Below, in pieces: positions 18,365 through 26,620 of a stretch of 64,000 bases of DNA (position 1 is its first letter; each line of letters begins with the position of its first letter). Location: NCBI RefSeq assembly GCF_000426065.1, contig NZ_KE384491.1:186001-250000 (forward strand), read 5' to 3'. Both the position numbers and the translations under genes were made by a program. The stretch is from Mycobacterium sp. URHD0025. GTDB taxonomy: Bacteria; Actinomycetota; Actinomycetes; Mycobacteriales; Mycobacteriaceae. The notes under the pieces are model-generated. The model was not told where the DNA came from. It ran no database searches and worked only from the letters and a program-made list of their open reading frames with translations.

Positions 18365-19036
18365 TCAGCGGCCGGCCAGACGCTCGGCCTGGGCACCGAA
18401 AACATCCAGAAATGTCTGCGGCAATACACCTTTGGCGACGATCGACGGATTCTGCGCGGGGAACGCAATGCCGAAAACCGCCCAGTTGCCGACGTTTTCG
18501 AAGGCGAAGAAGATGCTCTGCTCACTACCGCCCAGCCGCATGGTCTGCTGATAGGCCAGCGCCGAGGCACGCGGTGCAGGCAACTTGGTGGTGGTCAACG
18601 GGATGCCTTTGTCCGCCGGATCGAAATAGGTGGAGAACTTCGCGCAGCGCTCCGCCGTGGCCGCCAACTGGTCCAGCGGTAGCGGCGAGGTCATCACGGT
18701 CAGCACCATGCGCGCCCCGTCGTATGCGGCGATGATCTGCGCGGCGCTGCCCGGACCCCGCTCCGCGGAGCCGGCGATCACTCTGGTCAGCCCGTCACTG
18801 CACCCGGCCGGTGTGGACAGCATCGGCGGCGGACCGGTTGGCTCGCCTGGGCCGGCGCCGTCGTCGGTGACCCGATCGATCTGCACGCCGGGCGGGAAGT
18901 CGGCGGGCGTCAGCAACACCTTCTCCAAGGTGGCGCCCGGCCAGGTGGGCGTACCGGCGATCACCGGCGCGCAGCCGGAGACGAGGAGTGCGGCCAGTCC
19001 CGCCAAAGCTGCCACCGATCGATGGCACCGAATCAT
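18365..19036 (-). CDS. Secreted lipoprotein of unknown function
   Basis: A 223-residue protein with a signal peptide (MIRCHRSVAALAGLAALLVSGC). The lipobox LVSGC gives a lipidated Cys near residue 22. The mature part contains Cys pairs (AGCSDGL and ERCAKF) likely to form a disulfide, and its layout (LLTPADFPPGVQI ... YDGARMVLTVMTSPL) resembles mycobacterial DUF5642/PknH-sensor-like lipoproteins. It would sit on the outer face of the plasma membrane. It lies 9 bases after cobQ on the same strand. No specific function can be given. Confidence 0.75.
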   Translation of the reverse strand: MIRCHRSVAALAGLAALLVSGCAPVIAGTPTWPGATLEKVLLTPADFPPGVQIDRVTDDGAGPGEPTGPPPMLSTPAGCSDGLTRVIAGSAERGPGSAAQIIAAYDGARMVLTVMTSPLPLDQLAATAERCAKFSTYFDPADKGIPLTTTKLPAPRASALAYQQTMRLGGSEQSIFFAFENVGNWAVFGIAFPAQNPSIVAKGVLPQTFLDVFGAQAERLAGR

Positions 19037-19045
19037 CTGCCCAGG

Positions 19046-20551
19046 TTACCGGGGTGAAGCGAGCAGCGCAGTGCGCATCGTGGGCCGCGGTGGCGACCCG
19101 TGCCGCACGAGGTCGATCACCGCGTCGATGTCGAGATGGGCGGCCAGCAGGTCAGCCATCAGGTCCAGCTGCGCATCGCGGCGGCCCCGCACGTCGGTGT
19201 CGTCGGCAACCACGAATCCGTCCCGCCCGGCACTGTCGGCGATCTCGGTCAGCCAGGCCCGGCGCAACCGGTCGTTGTCGAGCAGACCGTGCCAATGGGT
19301 GCCGTAGACCGCGCCACGGCGCAGCCCGACGCCGAGCCAGTCATCGGCGCCCGCACGGGTCACCTGACCATGATGAATTTCGTAGCCCCACAGGGGTTCT
19401 TCCCAATGCCGCAGGGTCTTCTCGGCGGCGAACTCGATGTCGGCGTCGAGCAGACCCAGCCCCTCGACGCAGACCGCCGCGGACGCTCCCGCTTCCACGG
19501 CGTCGTCGATGCGACGGCACAGCATCTGGAATCCGCCGCACACCCCGAGCACGGGCCTGCCCTGTGCGGCGTGCGCGCCGATGGCCTCGGCCAGCCCGCG
19601 TTGACGCAGCCAGGCCAGATCGCTCACGGTGGCCTTACTCCCGGGGATCACCACAAGGTGTGCGCCTGCGAGATCGGCGGCGTCGGCGACCCACCGCACC
19701 ACGACACCCGGCTCGCAGGCCAGCGCCTCGATGTCGGTGGAGTTGGAGATGCGGGGCAGTCGGATGGCGGCGACGGTGAGCGTCTGCGTGCCCTGGGGCG
19801 CTTGCGGTGTCCCCACCATGCCGCCCGGCCGGACCGACACGGAATCCTCGGTGTCCAGCCAAATTCCGTCGTCGAACGGGATCACCCCGTAGGTGGGGCG
19901 CCCGGTCAGCTCCTGCAGCCGGCGCAACCCGGGTTCCAGTAGGGCCGGATCACCGCGGAACTTGTTGACGATGAAACCGGCGATGAGCGCCTGATCCTCG
20001 GGCTCCAGGACGGCCACGGTGCCGTGCAGGTGGGCCAGCAGGCCGCCACGGTCGATGTCGCCCACCACGACCACCGGCAGGTCCGCGGCGCGGGCCAGCC
20101 CCATGTTGGCCAGGTCGGTGGCGCGCAGGTTGATCTCGGCCGGCGAGCCCGCACCTTCACAGATGACCACGTCGTATTCGGATCGCAGCGAGGCCAGTTC
20201 CTCGGCGACGACCGTGGCCAGCCGGTCCCGGTGGGTGAAGTAGTCGCCCGCGGCCACGGTTCCGGCCACCTGTCCCCGGATCACCAACTGCGACGTGCGG
20301 TCCCCGCCGGGCTTGAGCAGGATCGGGTTGAACCGGGTGCTCGGCGCCAGCCCGGCCGCACGGGCCTGCATGGCCTGGGCACGGCCGATCTCGCCGCCCT
20401 CGACGGTGACCGCCGAGTTGTTCGACATGTTCTGTGCCTTGAACGGCGCCACGGACAGGCCCTTGCGGGCCAGGAGCCGGCAGAGGGCCGCCACGACCAT
20501 CGACTTGCCGGCGTCGGAGGTGGTCCCCGCGACAAGCAGCGCCCCGCTCAT
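19046..20551 (-). CDS. cobQ: Cobyric acid synthase CobQ
   Basis: A 501-residue enzyme that amidates four side-chain carboxylates of adenosylcobyrinic acid diamide in cobalamin synthesis. The N-terminal P-loop domain starts MSGALLVAGTTSDAGKS and continues APFKAQNMSNNS. The C-terminal class I amidotransferase half has the nucleophile Cys in VLGVCGGFQML and the final His in YGTHWHGL. The start at 20551 places the P-loop at the very N-terminus, as in the family; an in-frame start 22 codons earlier adds an unrelated arginine-rich stretch. With NicT in the window it hints at cobalt use, but the two are not adjacent. Confidence 0.92.
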   Translation of the reverse strand: MSGALLVAGTTSDAGKSMVVAALCRLLARKGLSVAPFKAQNMSNNSAVTVEGGEIGRAQAMQARAAGLAPSTRFNPILLKPGGDRTSQLVIRGQVAGTVAAGDYFTHRDRLATVVAEELASLRSEYDVVICEGAGSPAEINLRATDLANMGLARAADLPVVVVGDIDRGGLLAHLHGTVAVLEPEDQALIAGFIVNKFRGDPALLEPGLRRLQELTGRPTYGVIPFDDGIWLDTEDSVSVRPGGMVGTPQAPQGTQTLTVAAIRLPRISNSTDIEALACEPGVVVRWVADAADLAGAHLVVIPGSKATVSDLAWLRQRGLAEAIGAHAAQGRPVLGVCGGFQMLCRRIDDAVEAGASAAVCVEGLGLLDADIEFAAEKTLRHWEEPLWGYEIHHGQVTRAGADDWLGVGLRRGAVYGTHWHGLLDNDRLRRAWLTEIADSAGRDGFVVADDTDVRGRRDAQLDLMADLLAAHLDIDAVIDLVRHGSPPRPTMRTALLASPR

Positions 20552-20580
20552 TTTCCGTGCGTTCCTTGTACGACCAGTCC

Positions 20581-20592
20581 CCCGCAAGCGGG
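20581..20592. repeat. Small perfect hairpin in the mapB-cobQ gap
   Basis: CCCGCAAGCGGG folds into a four-base-pair stem with a CAAG loop, and flanking CC/GG bases extend it with a bulge. The minus strand has a CCTCCCGCTTGCGGGGG flavour that I associate with dispersed mycobacterial hairpins. It may help end or process the mapB transcript before cobQ. Confidence 0.4.
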
Positions 20593-20609
20593 AGGTGCCC
20601 CCAGTGAAC

Positions 20610-20637
20610 ACCCCCAAAAATGGCGATTTGAGGGGGT
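20610..20637 (-). terminator. Candidate terminator directly after mapB
   Basis: ACCCCC (20610-20615) pairs with GGGGGT (20632-20637), with a 2x2 internal loop and an inner AAAT/ATTT stem around a GGCG loop. It begins two bases after the mapB stop codon when read on the minus strand. There is no U-tract, which is usual for mycobacterial terminators. It may be leaky, since cobQ follows on the same strand. Confidence 0.45.
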
Positions 20638-20639
20638 TT

Positions 20640-21497
20640 TCACGGCAGGGTCAGGATCTCGGCGCCGTCCTCGGTGACCACCAGGGTGTGCTCGAACTGA
20701 GCGGTCCACTTGCGGTCCTTGGTCACCACGGTCCACTCGTCGTCCCAGATCTCGTAGTCCAGTGAGCCGAGGTTGATCATGGGCTCGATGGTGAAGGTCA
20801 TCCCCGGCTCGAGCACGGTCTCGACCGACGGCTGGTCATAGTGCAGCACCACCAGTCCGTTGTGGAACGTGGTGCCGATGCCGTGGCCGGTGAAATCGCG
20901 AACCACGTTGTAGCCGAACCGGTTTGCGTAAGCCTCGATGACGCGGCCGACGATGGACAGGGCCCTTCCCGGCTTGACCGCCTTGATGGCCCGCATGGTC
21001 GCTTCGTGAGTGCGCTCGACGAGCAGGCGGTGTTCCTCCGAAACGTCGCCGGCCAGGAAGGTGGCGTTGGTGTCGCCGTGGACCCCGTCGATGTAGGCGG
21101 TGACATCGATGTTCACGATGTCACCGTCCTCGATCACGGTCGAGTCAGGGATGCCGTGGCAGATGACCTCGTTCAGCGAGGTGCAGCAGGATTTGGGAAA
21201 GCCCTTGTAGCCCAACGTCGATGGATAGGCACCGTGGTCGGTCATGTAGTCGTGCGCGATGCGGTCCAGCTCGTCGGTGGTGACGCCCGGCGCCACGGCC
21301 TTGCCGGCCTCGGCCAGCGCTGCGGCCGCGATGCGTCCCGCGACGCGCATCTTCTCGATCACCTCAGGGGTCTGCACCCAGGGTTCGCTACCTTCGCGCA
21401 CGGTGGGCTGCCAGGCATACTCCGGGCGCGGGATCGACTTGGGAACCGGCAGCGTTGGCGTGACCACGCCGGGGCGCAGGGCGGTACGAACAGGCAT
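20640..21497 (-). CDS. mapB: Methionine aminopeptidase MapB (type Ic)
   Basis: A 285-residue enzyme that removes the initiator methionine from new proteins. Metal ligands are visible in order: IVNIDVTAYIDGVHGDTNATF (two Asp), FTGHGIGTTFHN (His), FTIEPMIN (Glu) and QFEHTLVVT (Glu). An N-terminal proline-rich extension of about 40 residues (RPGVVTPTLPVPKSIPRPEY) before the catalytic core marks type Ic enzymes of actinobacteria and may contact the ribosome. It corresponds to Rv2861c. The ATG at 21497 is six bases from a TAAGCT -10-like element, which suits a leaderless transcript. Confidence 0.94.
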   Translation of the reverse strand: MPVRTALRPGVVTPTLPVPKSIPRPEYAWQPTVREGSEPWVQTPEVIEKMRVAGRIAAAALAEAGKAVAPGVTTDELDRIAHDYMTDHGAYPSTLGYKGFPKSCCTSLNEVICHGIPDSTVIEDGDIVNIDVTAYIDGVHGDTNATFLAGDVSEEHRLLVERTHEATMRAIKAVKPGRALSIVGRVIEAYANRFGYNVVRDFTGHGIGTTFHNGLVVLHYDQPSVETVLEPGMTFTIEPMINLGSLDYEIWDDEWTVVTKDRKWTAQFEHTLVVTEDGAEILTLP

Positions 21498-21503
21498 GTG
21501 GAC

Positions 21504-21509
21504 AGCTTA
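21504..21509 (-). promoter_or_regulatory. Candidate -10 element of mapB
   Basis: On the minus strand TAAGCT matches TANNNT and ends six bases before the mapB ATG. No Shine-Dalgarno sequence intervenes, so the mRNA may be leaderless. This is inferred from pattern and spacing. Confidence 0.4.
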
Positions 21510-21572
21510 ATCGTCCGCTTACCTGCCGAGAGCGCTGCGGTGACATCCAGGGAGAGCGCCCCTCTCGGCAAC

Positions 21573-21590
21573 CGGTAATGGTGTTACCGT
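21573..21590 (+). promoter_or_regulatory. Candidate promoter with overlapping palindrome for the thioesterase gene
   Basis: CGGTAA (21573-21578) and TTACCG (21584-21589) form a perfect inverted repeat with a 5-base spacer. The -10-like TACCGT at 21585-21590 lies inside its right arm. Six bases further on is an ATG (21597) that opens a tiny reading frame. A regulator bound to the palindrome would block the -10. Confidence 0.4.
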
Positions 21591-21596
21591 ACGGGG

Positions 21597-21617
21597 ATGA
21601 TCGAGGCGCGGCGATGA
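21597..21617 (+). CDS. Six-codon upstream reading frame coupled to the thioesterase
   Basis: An ATG six bases after the TACCGT element opens the frame MIEARR followed by TGA. The TGA overlaps the thioesterase ATG (ATGA, 21614-21617). A leaderless ribosome starting here would end exactly on the next start. There is no direct evidence that the peptide is made. Confidence 0.35.
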   Translation: MIEARR

Positions 21618-21994
21618 CCGAAACCGCTCATGTGCTGGACCTGCTCGACTACCGCGAGGTGGAGTCGACCGCTGACCGGCTGGTCTTGGAGATGGACAAC
21701 CGGCCCGACCTCGCCAACGTCCGCGGCGCCATGCAGGGCGGGCTCGTGGCCACCCTGATCGACATCGCCGCGGGCATGCTGGCCGGCAATGCCAGCGGTG
21801 TCGGTTACGACGTGACGACCGCCGATCTCAACATTCACTTCCTGGCGCCGATCATGGGCACGGCCCGCGCCGAGGCGAAGGTGGTGCGGGCGGGCAGACG
21901 ACTGATCGTGACCTCGGTCGATGTCACCGACATCACCCGCGAACGGCTCGCCGCCCGCGCGACGCTGACGTTCGCCGTGCTCGAACCGCGGTGA
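21614..21994 (+). CDS. PaaI-type hotdog thioesterase
   Basis: A 126-residue single-domain hotdog protein. The PaaI signature MQGGLVATLIDIAAGMLAG carries the conserved region where the catalytic Asp/Glu and Asn/Gly lie, and VTTADLNIHFLAPIMGT forms the central strand. It would hydrolyse acyl- or aryl-CoA esters in the cytoplasm; the substrate is unknown. The ATG at 21614 is used because it couples to the upstream six-codon frame and starts at MTETAHVLDLL. It is divergent from mapB. Confidence 0.75.
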   Translation: MTETAHVLDLLDYREVESTADRLVLEMDNRPDLANVRGAMQGGLVATLIDIAAGMLAGNASGVGYDVTTADLNIHFLAPIMGTARAEAKVVRAGRRLIVTSVDVTDITRERLAARATLTFAVLEPR

Positions 21995-22021
21995 CGCGCG
22001 CCGCGCGCCGATACTGCCGGA

Positions 22022-22609
22022 TCAGGACCGGCGCAGCATCAGCTTCCAATTCCGGCGCGGCCCCCGGATATCCACCGAACCGCACACCACCTTGCCGGTG
22101 AGGATGATGTGAGGGGTTCCCTCGGCCGGCGCGTCGCGGCGGTGATCGTCGGCGCTGCCCACGATCACCTCGACGTCATCGATCGACGCACTGGCGCCTT
22201 CGGGCAGCCGCAGCTCCACGGACCCGAATTTCATGTCCAGCTCGATGACCACCATCGGACCGGCGAACCGGGCCCTGGTCAGATCCAGCTCGACCGAGCC
22301 CATCCGGCGCACCAGCGCCAGCCGGGTCGGCACGGTCCATTCCCCCTGGCGTTTCAGCGAGCCGAGCACGCCCCGCAACTCGACCCGGTCGGTGGCGGTG
22401 GTGACGATCGCTCCGGGCCCCGGCAGGTCCCCCACCAACGCATCGAGGTCAGCATGCAGGCGGGCGTGCGACACCATCGCCGAGCGCTCCTCGAACTCGG
22501 CGATGTCGATCAGTCCGAGTGCGACGGCATTGTGCAGTCGCCGCAATGTGCCGTTGCGATCGGCATCTGAGACGCGCAGATCCACGGATTGGTCATTGAT
22601 CCCTGTCAT
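22022..22609 (-). CDS. DUF1707 (SHOCT-like) protein, Rv2862c-like
   Basis: A 195-residue protein. The DUF1707 domain occupies residues ~8-60 (DLRVSDADRNGTLRRLHNAVALGLIDIAEFEERSAMV in parts), a helical module common at the N-terminus of actinobacterial proteins. The C-terminal half is beta-rich (GSVELDLTRARF, MKFGSVELRLPEG) like LiaF-type cell-envelope response domains. I see no membrane segment. I chose the ATG at 22609 because the longer frame adds a stretch that overlaps the PBP stop. It sits 23 bases after the PBP gene on the same strand. Function is unknown. Confidence 0.75.
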   Translation of the reverse strand: MTGINDQSVDLRVSDADRNGTLRRLHNAVALGLIDIAEFEERSAMVSHARLHADLDALVGDLPGPGAIVTTATDRVELRGVLGSLKRQGEWTVPTRLALVRRMGSVELDLTRARFAGPMVVIELDMKFGSVELRLPEGASASIDDVEVIVGSADDHRRDAPAEGTPHIILTGKVVCGSVDIRGPRRNWKLMLRRS

Positions 22610-22632
22610 GGCAGGTTCAACGGTACCGCCGT

Positions 22633-24456
22633 TCAGGCCAGGTAGGCCGGGGGCAACCCGTCGAACATGGTCTTGCACATCCGCACCGCGTATTCCGAAC
22701 TACCGCCGCCGACGATGAGCGCCGCAAAGGCCATGTCCCCGCGGTAGCCGGCGAACCAGGAATGCGAGCCGCCCAGGAATTCGGCCTCACCGGTCTTGCC
22801 GCGCACATCACCTAGCCCGTTGAGGTCCTTGGCCGTGCCGTTGGTCACCACCAGTCGCATCATCGGTCGCAGCCCGTCGACCATCTTCGGGCTGATCGGG
22901 GCCCCGGCGCGGTCGACCATCGTCTGGCGTCCCACGATGAGTTGCGGCACCGGCGTCTTGCCCGCGGCCACTGTGGCGGCGGCCAAGGCCATACCGAACG
23001 GGCTGACCAGAACCTTGCCCTGGCCGAAGCCGTCCTCGGTGCGCTCGGCCAGATCGACCGTCGGCGGCACCGAACCGGTCAGCGTGGAGATGCCGTCCAC
23101 CTGATAGTCGGTGCCGATGCCGTAGCGTGCCGCGGCCTGGGTGAGACCGCGCGGCGGCATCCGGCTGGCGAGTTCGCCGAAGGTGGTGTTGCACGAATTG
23201 GCGAATGCCCGTGACAGCGGCACCGTGCCGAGGTCGAACGCGTCATAGTTGGTGACGGTCCGGTGCCCGATGTCGAGTGTGCCGGGGCAGCCCAAAAGTG
23301 TGTTGGGCGTTGCCATATCGCGCTCGATGGCGGCGCCCGCGGTGATCATCTTGAAGGTCGAGCCGGGTGGGAACTGTCCCATGGTCGCAAGCGGCCCGAC
23401 GGCGTCGGCGGCCGCGTTCTGCGCCACCGCCAGGATCTCACCGGTGGACGGTTTGATCGCGACGATCATCGCCTGCTTGCCCGTGGTGTTGACGGCGTTC
23501 TGCGCGGCTTCTTGCACGGCGCGGTCGAGGCTGATCGTGATCGACGGGGCCGGATCGCCCGCGACCTCGTTGAGCACATCGACGTCGACGCCGTTCTGGT
23601 TGACCGACACCACCCGCCAGCCCGGCTGACCGTCGAGTTGGTCGGCCACCGACCGCTTGACCTCGTTGACGATCGCCGGGGCGAAAGACTCGTCGGTGGG
23701 CAACATTTCGGGCTGCGGGGTGACGACGACGCCCGGCAGCCGGCCGATCGCAGGCGCGACGCGGTCGTTGTCCGCTTGCTTCAGCGTGATCAGGCTCATC
23801 GGCTGTGCTGACGCGCTGGCCTGTTCGGCAAGTCGCTGGGGGTCGCCCAGGACTGGGTCGAAGCCCCGCAGCGCGTCGGCCACCGCCCGGGCCGTCGGCA
23901 TCAGTGCGGCACCGGCCGCCCTGGCGTCCAACGCGAAGTGATAGATGTAGCCGGGCACCAGCACATCGGTTCCGCCGCGCTCGTTGACCGAGGCCCGTCG
24001 CGGCGCGTCGGCCCGCAGGGCAAAGGTCTGGTGCTCGCCCAGTTTCGGGTGCAGCCCGGTCGCGCTCCAGCGCACCTCCCAGCGGCCCTCGTCGCGGATC
24101 ATGTTGAGCTGGCCGTCGTAGGTCCAGGTGCGGTCCTTCGGCAGGTGCCAGGTGTAGCGGTAGGTGACGCTGCCCGTGTCCTGGGCGTACTTCGACCCGA
24201 TGATCTGTGCGTCCAGCCGGGTGGCCTGCAAGCCGTTCCACGCCTCGCTGAGGGCGGTCTTGGCATCCTCGGGCCGGTCGGCCAGTGCCGCGGCAGCCGC
24301 GGTGTCACCAGTGGCCAGTGCCGCGAAGAACTGCTCGGCAGTGGGCTCGGGCCCGTCGGGCCGCGGGGTGCAGGCGCTCAGCGCGGTTGCCCCCAGAACC
24401 ACGAGGACAGCGAACAGGCCTGTGGTCCGTGTGACTGGTGATGTTTGAGTTGCCAT
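22633..24456 (-). CDS. Penicillin-binding lipoprotein (class B, MecA_N type; Rv2864c-like)
   Basis: A 607-residue peptidoglycan transpeptidase. The signal peptide ends in the lipobox ALSAC (Cys about residue 29). An NTF2-like MecA_N domain (residues ~40-155) and a dimerisation domain follow. The transpeptidase domain has the active-site Ser in GSTFK near residue 370, SCN near 430 and KTG in RGKTGEAEF near 560. It acts on the outer face of the membrane in cell-wall cross-linking; the MecA_N architecture is often linked to low beta-lactam affinity. It is divergent from the aspT operon. A -10-like TAACAT lies 8 bases before the ATG. Confidence 0.93.
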   Translation of the reverse strand: MATQTSPVTRTTGLFAVLVVLGATALSACTPRPDGPEPTAEQFFAALATGDTAAAAALADRPEDAKTALSEAWNGLQATRLDAQIIGSKYAQDTGSVTYRYTWHLPKDRTWTYDGQLNMIRDEGRWEVRWSATGLHPKLGEHQTFALRADAPRRASVNERGGTDVLVPGYIYHFALDARAAGAALMPTARAVADALRGFDPVLGDPQRLAEQASASAQPMSLITLKQADNDRVAPAIGRLPGVVVTPQPEMLPTDESFAPAIVNEVKRSVADQLDGQPGWRVVSVNQNGVDVDVLNEVAGDPAPSITISLDRAVQEAAQNAVNTTGKQAMIVAIKPSTGEILAVAQNAAADAVGPLATMGQFPPGSTFKMITAGAAIERDMATPNTLLGCPGTLDIGHRTVTNYDAFDLGTVPLSRAFANSCNTTFGELASRMPPRGLTQAAARYGIGTDYQVDGISTLTGSVPPTVDLAERTEDGFGQGKVLVSPFGMALAAATVAAGKTPVPQLIVGRQTMVDRAGAPISPKMVDGLRPMMRLVVTNGTAKDLNGLGDVRGKTGEAEFLGGSHSWFAGYRGDMAFAALIVGGGSSEYAVRMCKTMFDGLPPAYLA

Positions 24457-24853
24457 TGAGGCTGATGTTAGAAACCTCGACGCCCGATTCGTCGGAGGCG
24501 CACCGATACCGAACCGAGACTCTCGCGAGATCTACCCCAACCCGACCTCCGCAGCGCCCCGCGATGACGGGTACCGGCGACCACCCGGCTGGATCACAGC
24601 CGCCCATTCCTACCCGGGGCGTCCGGGGCCAATTTCGAGCGGCTCACCCTTGTCGGGCGAGTCAGGCGCACTGACTACTCAATTGTCCGGCAATTACGGC
24701 ATTTTCACGCACCCACAGCGACATACAGCAAATTCCCGTTCTCACCGTCGCCGAACATCACCCGGGCAATGCGCCCCGCATTCCGACTGATTTGTGCCAC
24801 TATCTGCTGGACCGCACTGCATCGAAATCCACCCGCCCGACGGGAGTTCGCCG
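24457..24853. promoter_or_regulatory. 397-base divergent intergenic region between the PBP and aspT genes
   Basis: I see no gene here. On the minus strand TAACAT (24465-24470) lies eight bases from the PBP ATG and fits a leaderless promoter. The aspT-proximal half is more AT-rich than its surroundings and contains an inverted repeat AATTG-TCCGG-CAATT (24681-24695). GGGAG at 24842-24846 is the likely ribosome site of aspT. The base composition change marks the edge of the aspT-aspD insertion. Confidence 0.5.
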
Positions 24854-26578
24854 TTGCATACGATTGCCCAGGTTTTTATCGATCATCCCGAAATAGCCAT
24901 CTTTTTGGCGCTCGCCGGCGGATATTACTTCGGGAAATTCCAATACAAAGGGCTGGGCTTGGGAGCCGTCACGGCAACGTTGTTGTGCGGCGTCCTCATC
25001 GGCGCCGTGTTGCAGACCGGCGGCCACACAATCCACATCGACGGCGTGATCAAACAGGTGTTCTTCCTACTGTTCCTGTTCGCCCTCGGCTACAAGCTCG
25101 GCCCTCAGTTCTTCGCGGGTTTGAAGGGCGACGGCCTGCCTCAGGCGGTTTTCACCGTGGTGCTCATCGTTGTCGGGCTGGGAGCGGTGATCGCGCTGGC
25201 CAAGGTGCTGAAGTACGACCCCGGTCTGGCAGCGGGCCTGGCCGCGGGCGCGCTCACCCAGTCGGCCATCATCGGCGTCGCGCAGACCTCTATCGCCGGC
25301 CTCGGCGAGAGCGCCGAAACGATTGCGCAATGGCAAGATCTGGTGTCGGTCGGGTACGCCGTCACTTACATCTTCGGCACCATCGGCGCGGCGATCTACT
25401 GCGGCAACATCGCTCCCCGACTGCTGGGCATCAAGAACCTTCCGGCTGCGGCGCGAGATCTGGAACGACGCCTGGGTTTTGAGGAAGAAGTCGCCAATGT
25501 CGTACCGGCCTACGACCAGATCGTGCGGCGGTCTTACGCGATCGTTCGCGGCAGACCGGACCGGCACGGCCAGGGCATGACGGTCGCAGAGATCGAGCAG
25601 TACCTGTTCGACGAGACCGGCGGCCGGGTGTTCATCTCCCGGGTGCGGCACGGGGACACCTTGGTACCCGCCGAACCCGACCTCCTGGTGACCCCGGGTG
25701 ATCACGTCGCGGTCAACGGCCGCCGGGAGTGGGTGATCGCCGGCCCGGTTACCGAACTCTGCGTCGAAACCGATGACCCCGAATTGCTCTCGTACCCGCT
25801 CGAGGAGCTCGACGTCGTCGTCACAAGCGACAACATCGACGGGATCACCGTCCGGGACGCCTATGTCGACCCCGCATTCCGCGGTGTGTACCTCAAACGC
25901 ATCTTGCGCGCGGGCCAGGAGATCCCCGTCGCGTCGGAGATGAAAGTGCAACGGGGCGACGAGGTTCGGCTCGTCGGCGAACGTGCGCTCATCGAGAGCG
26001 CCATCAAAGCCATCGGCTATCCGGAGCGAACCACCCCCGAGACCGACATGGTCACCATCGGGCTGGGTATCGCGGCCGGCGCGATCATCGGCCTGCCGAC
26101 CGTGATGATCCACAACATCCCGATGTCGCTGACGACCAGTGTGGGCGCGCTGCTGATGGGTCTGCTCATCGGCTGGCGCAGGGCCAAATCTCCTACGTTC
26201 GGCCGGATCCCGCCGGGCGCCCAGTGGTTTTTCGAAGGAGTCGGGCTGACTGCCTTCATCGCGGTGGTCGGCATCACCTCCGGCCCAGGCTTCGTGAAGG
26301 GCCTACAGAGCTACGGCCTGTCGCTGTTCGTGGCGGGCGTGGTGGTCACGATGGTCCCGTTGGTGGTGATGACCTACCTGGCCCGCTACGTGTTCAAGTT
26401 CGATCCGGTGTTGACACTGGGCATGCTCACCGGTGCGCAAACCACGACCGCGGCGGTCGGATCGGTCCGTGAAGCGGCGAAATCGAGTGTGCCGCTTCTG
26501 GGATTCACCGTCCCCTACGCGATCGGCAACATCTTCTTGTCCGTCGGCGGCGCAATCGTCGTCGCCTTCATGGCATAG
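24854..26578 (+). CDS. aspT: Aspartate:alanine antiporter AspT
   Basis: A ~574-residue membrane protein of the AAEx family. It has two sets of about five membrane helices (residues ~10-170 and ~400-570), each with conserved stretches such as AGLAAGALTQSAIIG and LTLGMLTGAQTTTAAVG. Between them lie two TrkA-C/RCK-like domains (LVTPGDHVAVNG, VQRGDEVRLVG). It exchanges external aspartate for internal alanine, moving net charge. The TTG at 24854 has GGGAG seven bases upstream and starts just before the first helix. An ATG 60 bases earlier lacks a ribosome site. The aspD decarboxylase follows after 42 bases, the classic pairing. Confidence 0.88.
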   Translation: MHTIAQVFIDHPEIAIFLALAGGYYFGKFQYKGLGLGAVTATLLCGVLIGAVLQTGGHTIHIDGVIKQVFFLLFLFALGYKLGPQFFAGLKGDGLPQAVFTVVLIVVGLGAVIALAKVLKYDPGLAAGLAAGALTQSAIIGVAQTSIAGLGESAETIAQWQDLVSVGYAVTYIFGTIGAAIYCGNIAPRLLGIKNLPAAARDLERRLGFEEEVANVVPAYDQIVRRSYAIVRGRPDRHGQGMTVAEIEQYLFDETGGRVFISRVRHGDTLVPAEPDLLVTPGDHVAVNGRREWVIAGPVTELCVETDDPELLSYPLEELDVVVTSDNIDGITVRDAYVDPAFRGVYLKRILRAGQEIPVASEMKVQRGDEVRLVGERALIESAIKAIGYPERTTPETDMVTIGLGIAAGAIIGLPTVMIHNIPMSLTTSVGALLMGLLIGWRRAKSPTFGRIPPGAQWFFEGVGLTAFIAVVGITSGPGFVKGLQSYGLSLFVAGVVVTMVPLVVMTYLARYVFKFDPVLTLGMLTGAQTTTAAVGSVREAAKSSVPLLGFTVPYAIGNIFLSVGGAIVVAFMA

Positions 26579-26620
26579 CACCGGCTCAGCCCCTACTCGA
26601 ACAGACCGGAAGGACCGCAC

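Noticed and set aside
20610..20637. A riboswitch (cobalamin type) before cobQ
   Set aside because: The 88-base gap before cobQ is too short and contains only two small hairpins, without B12-box sequence. The gap before nicT is equally short.
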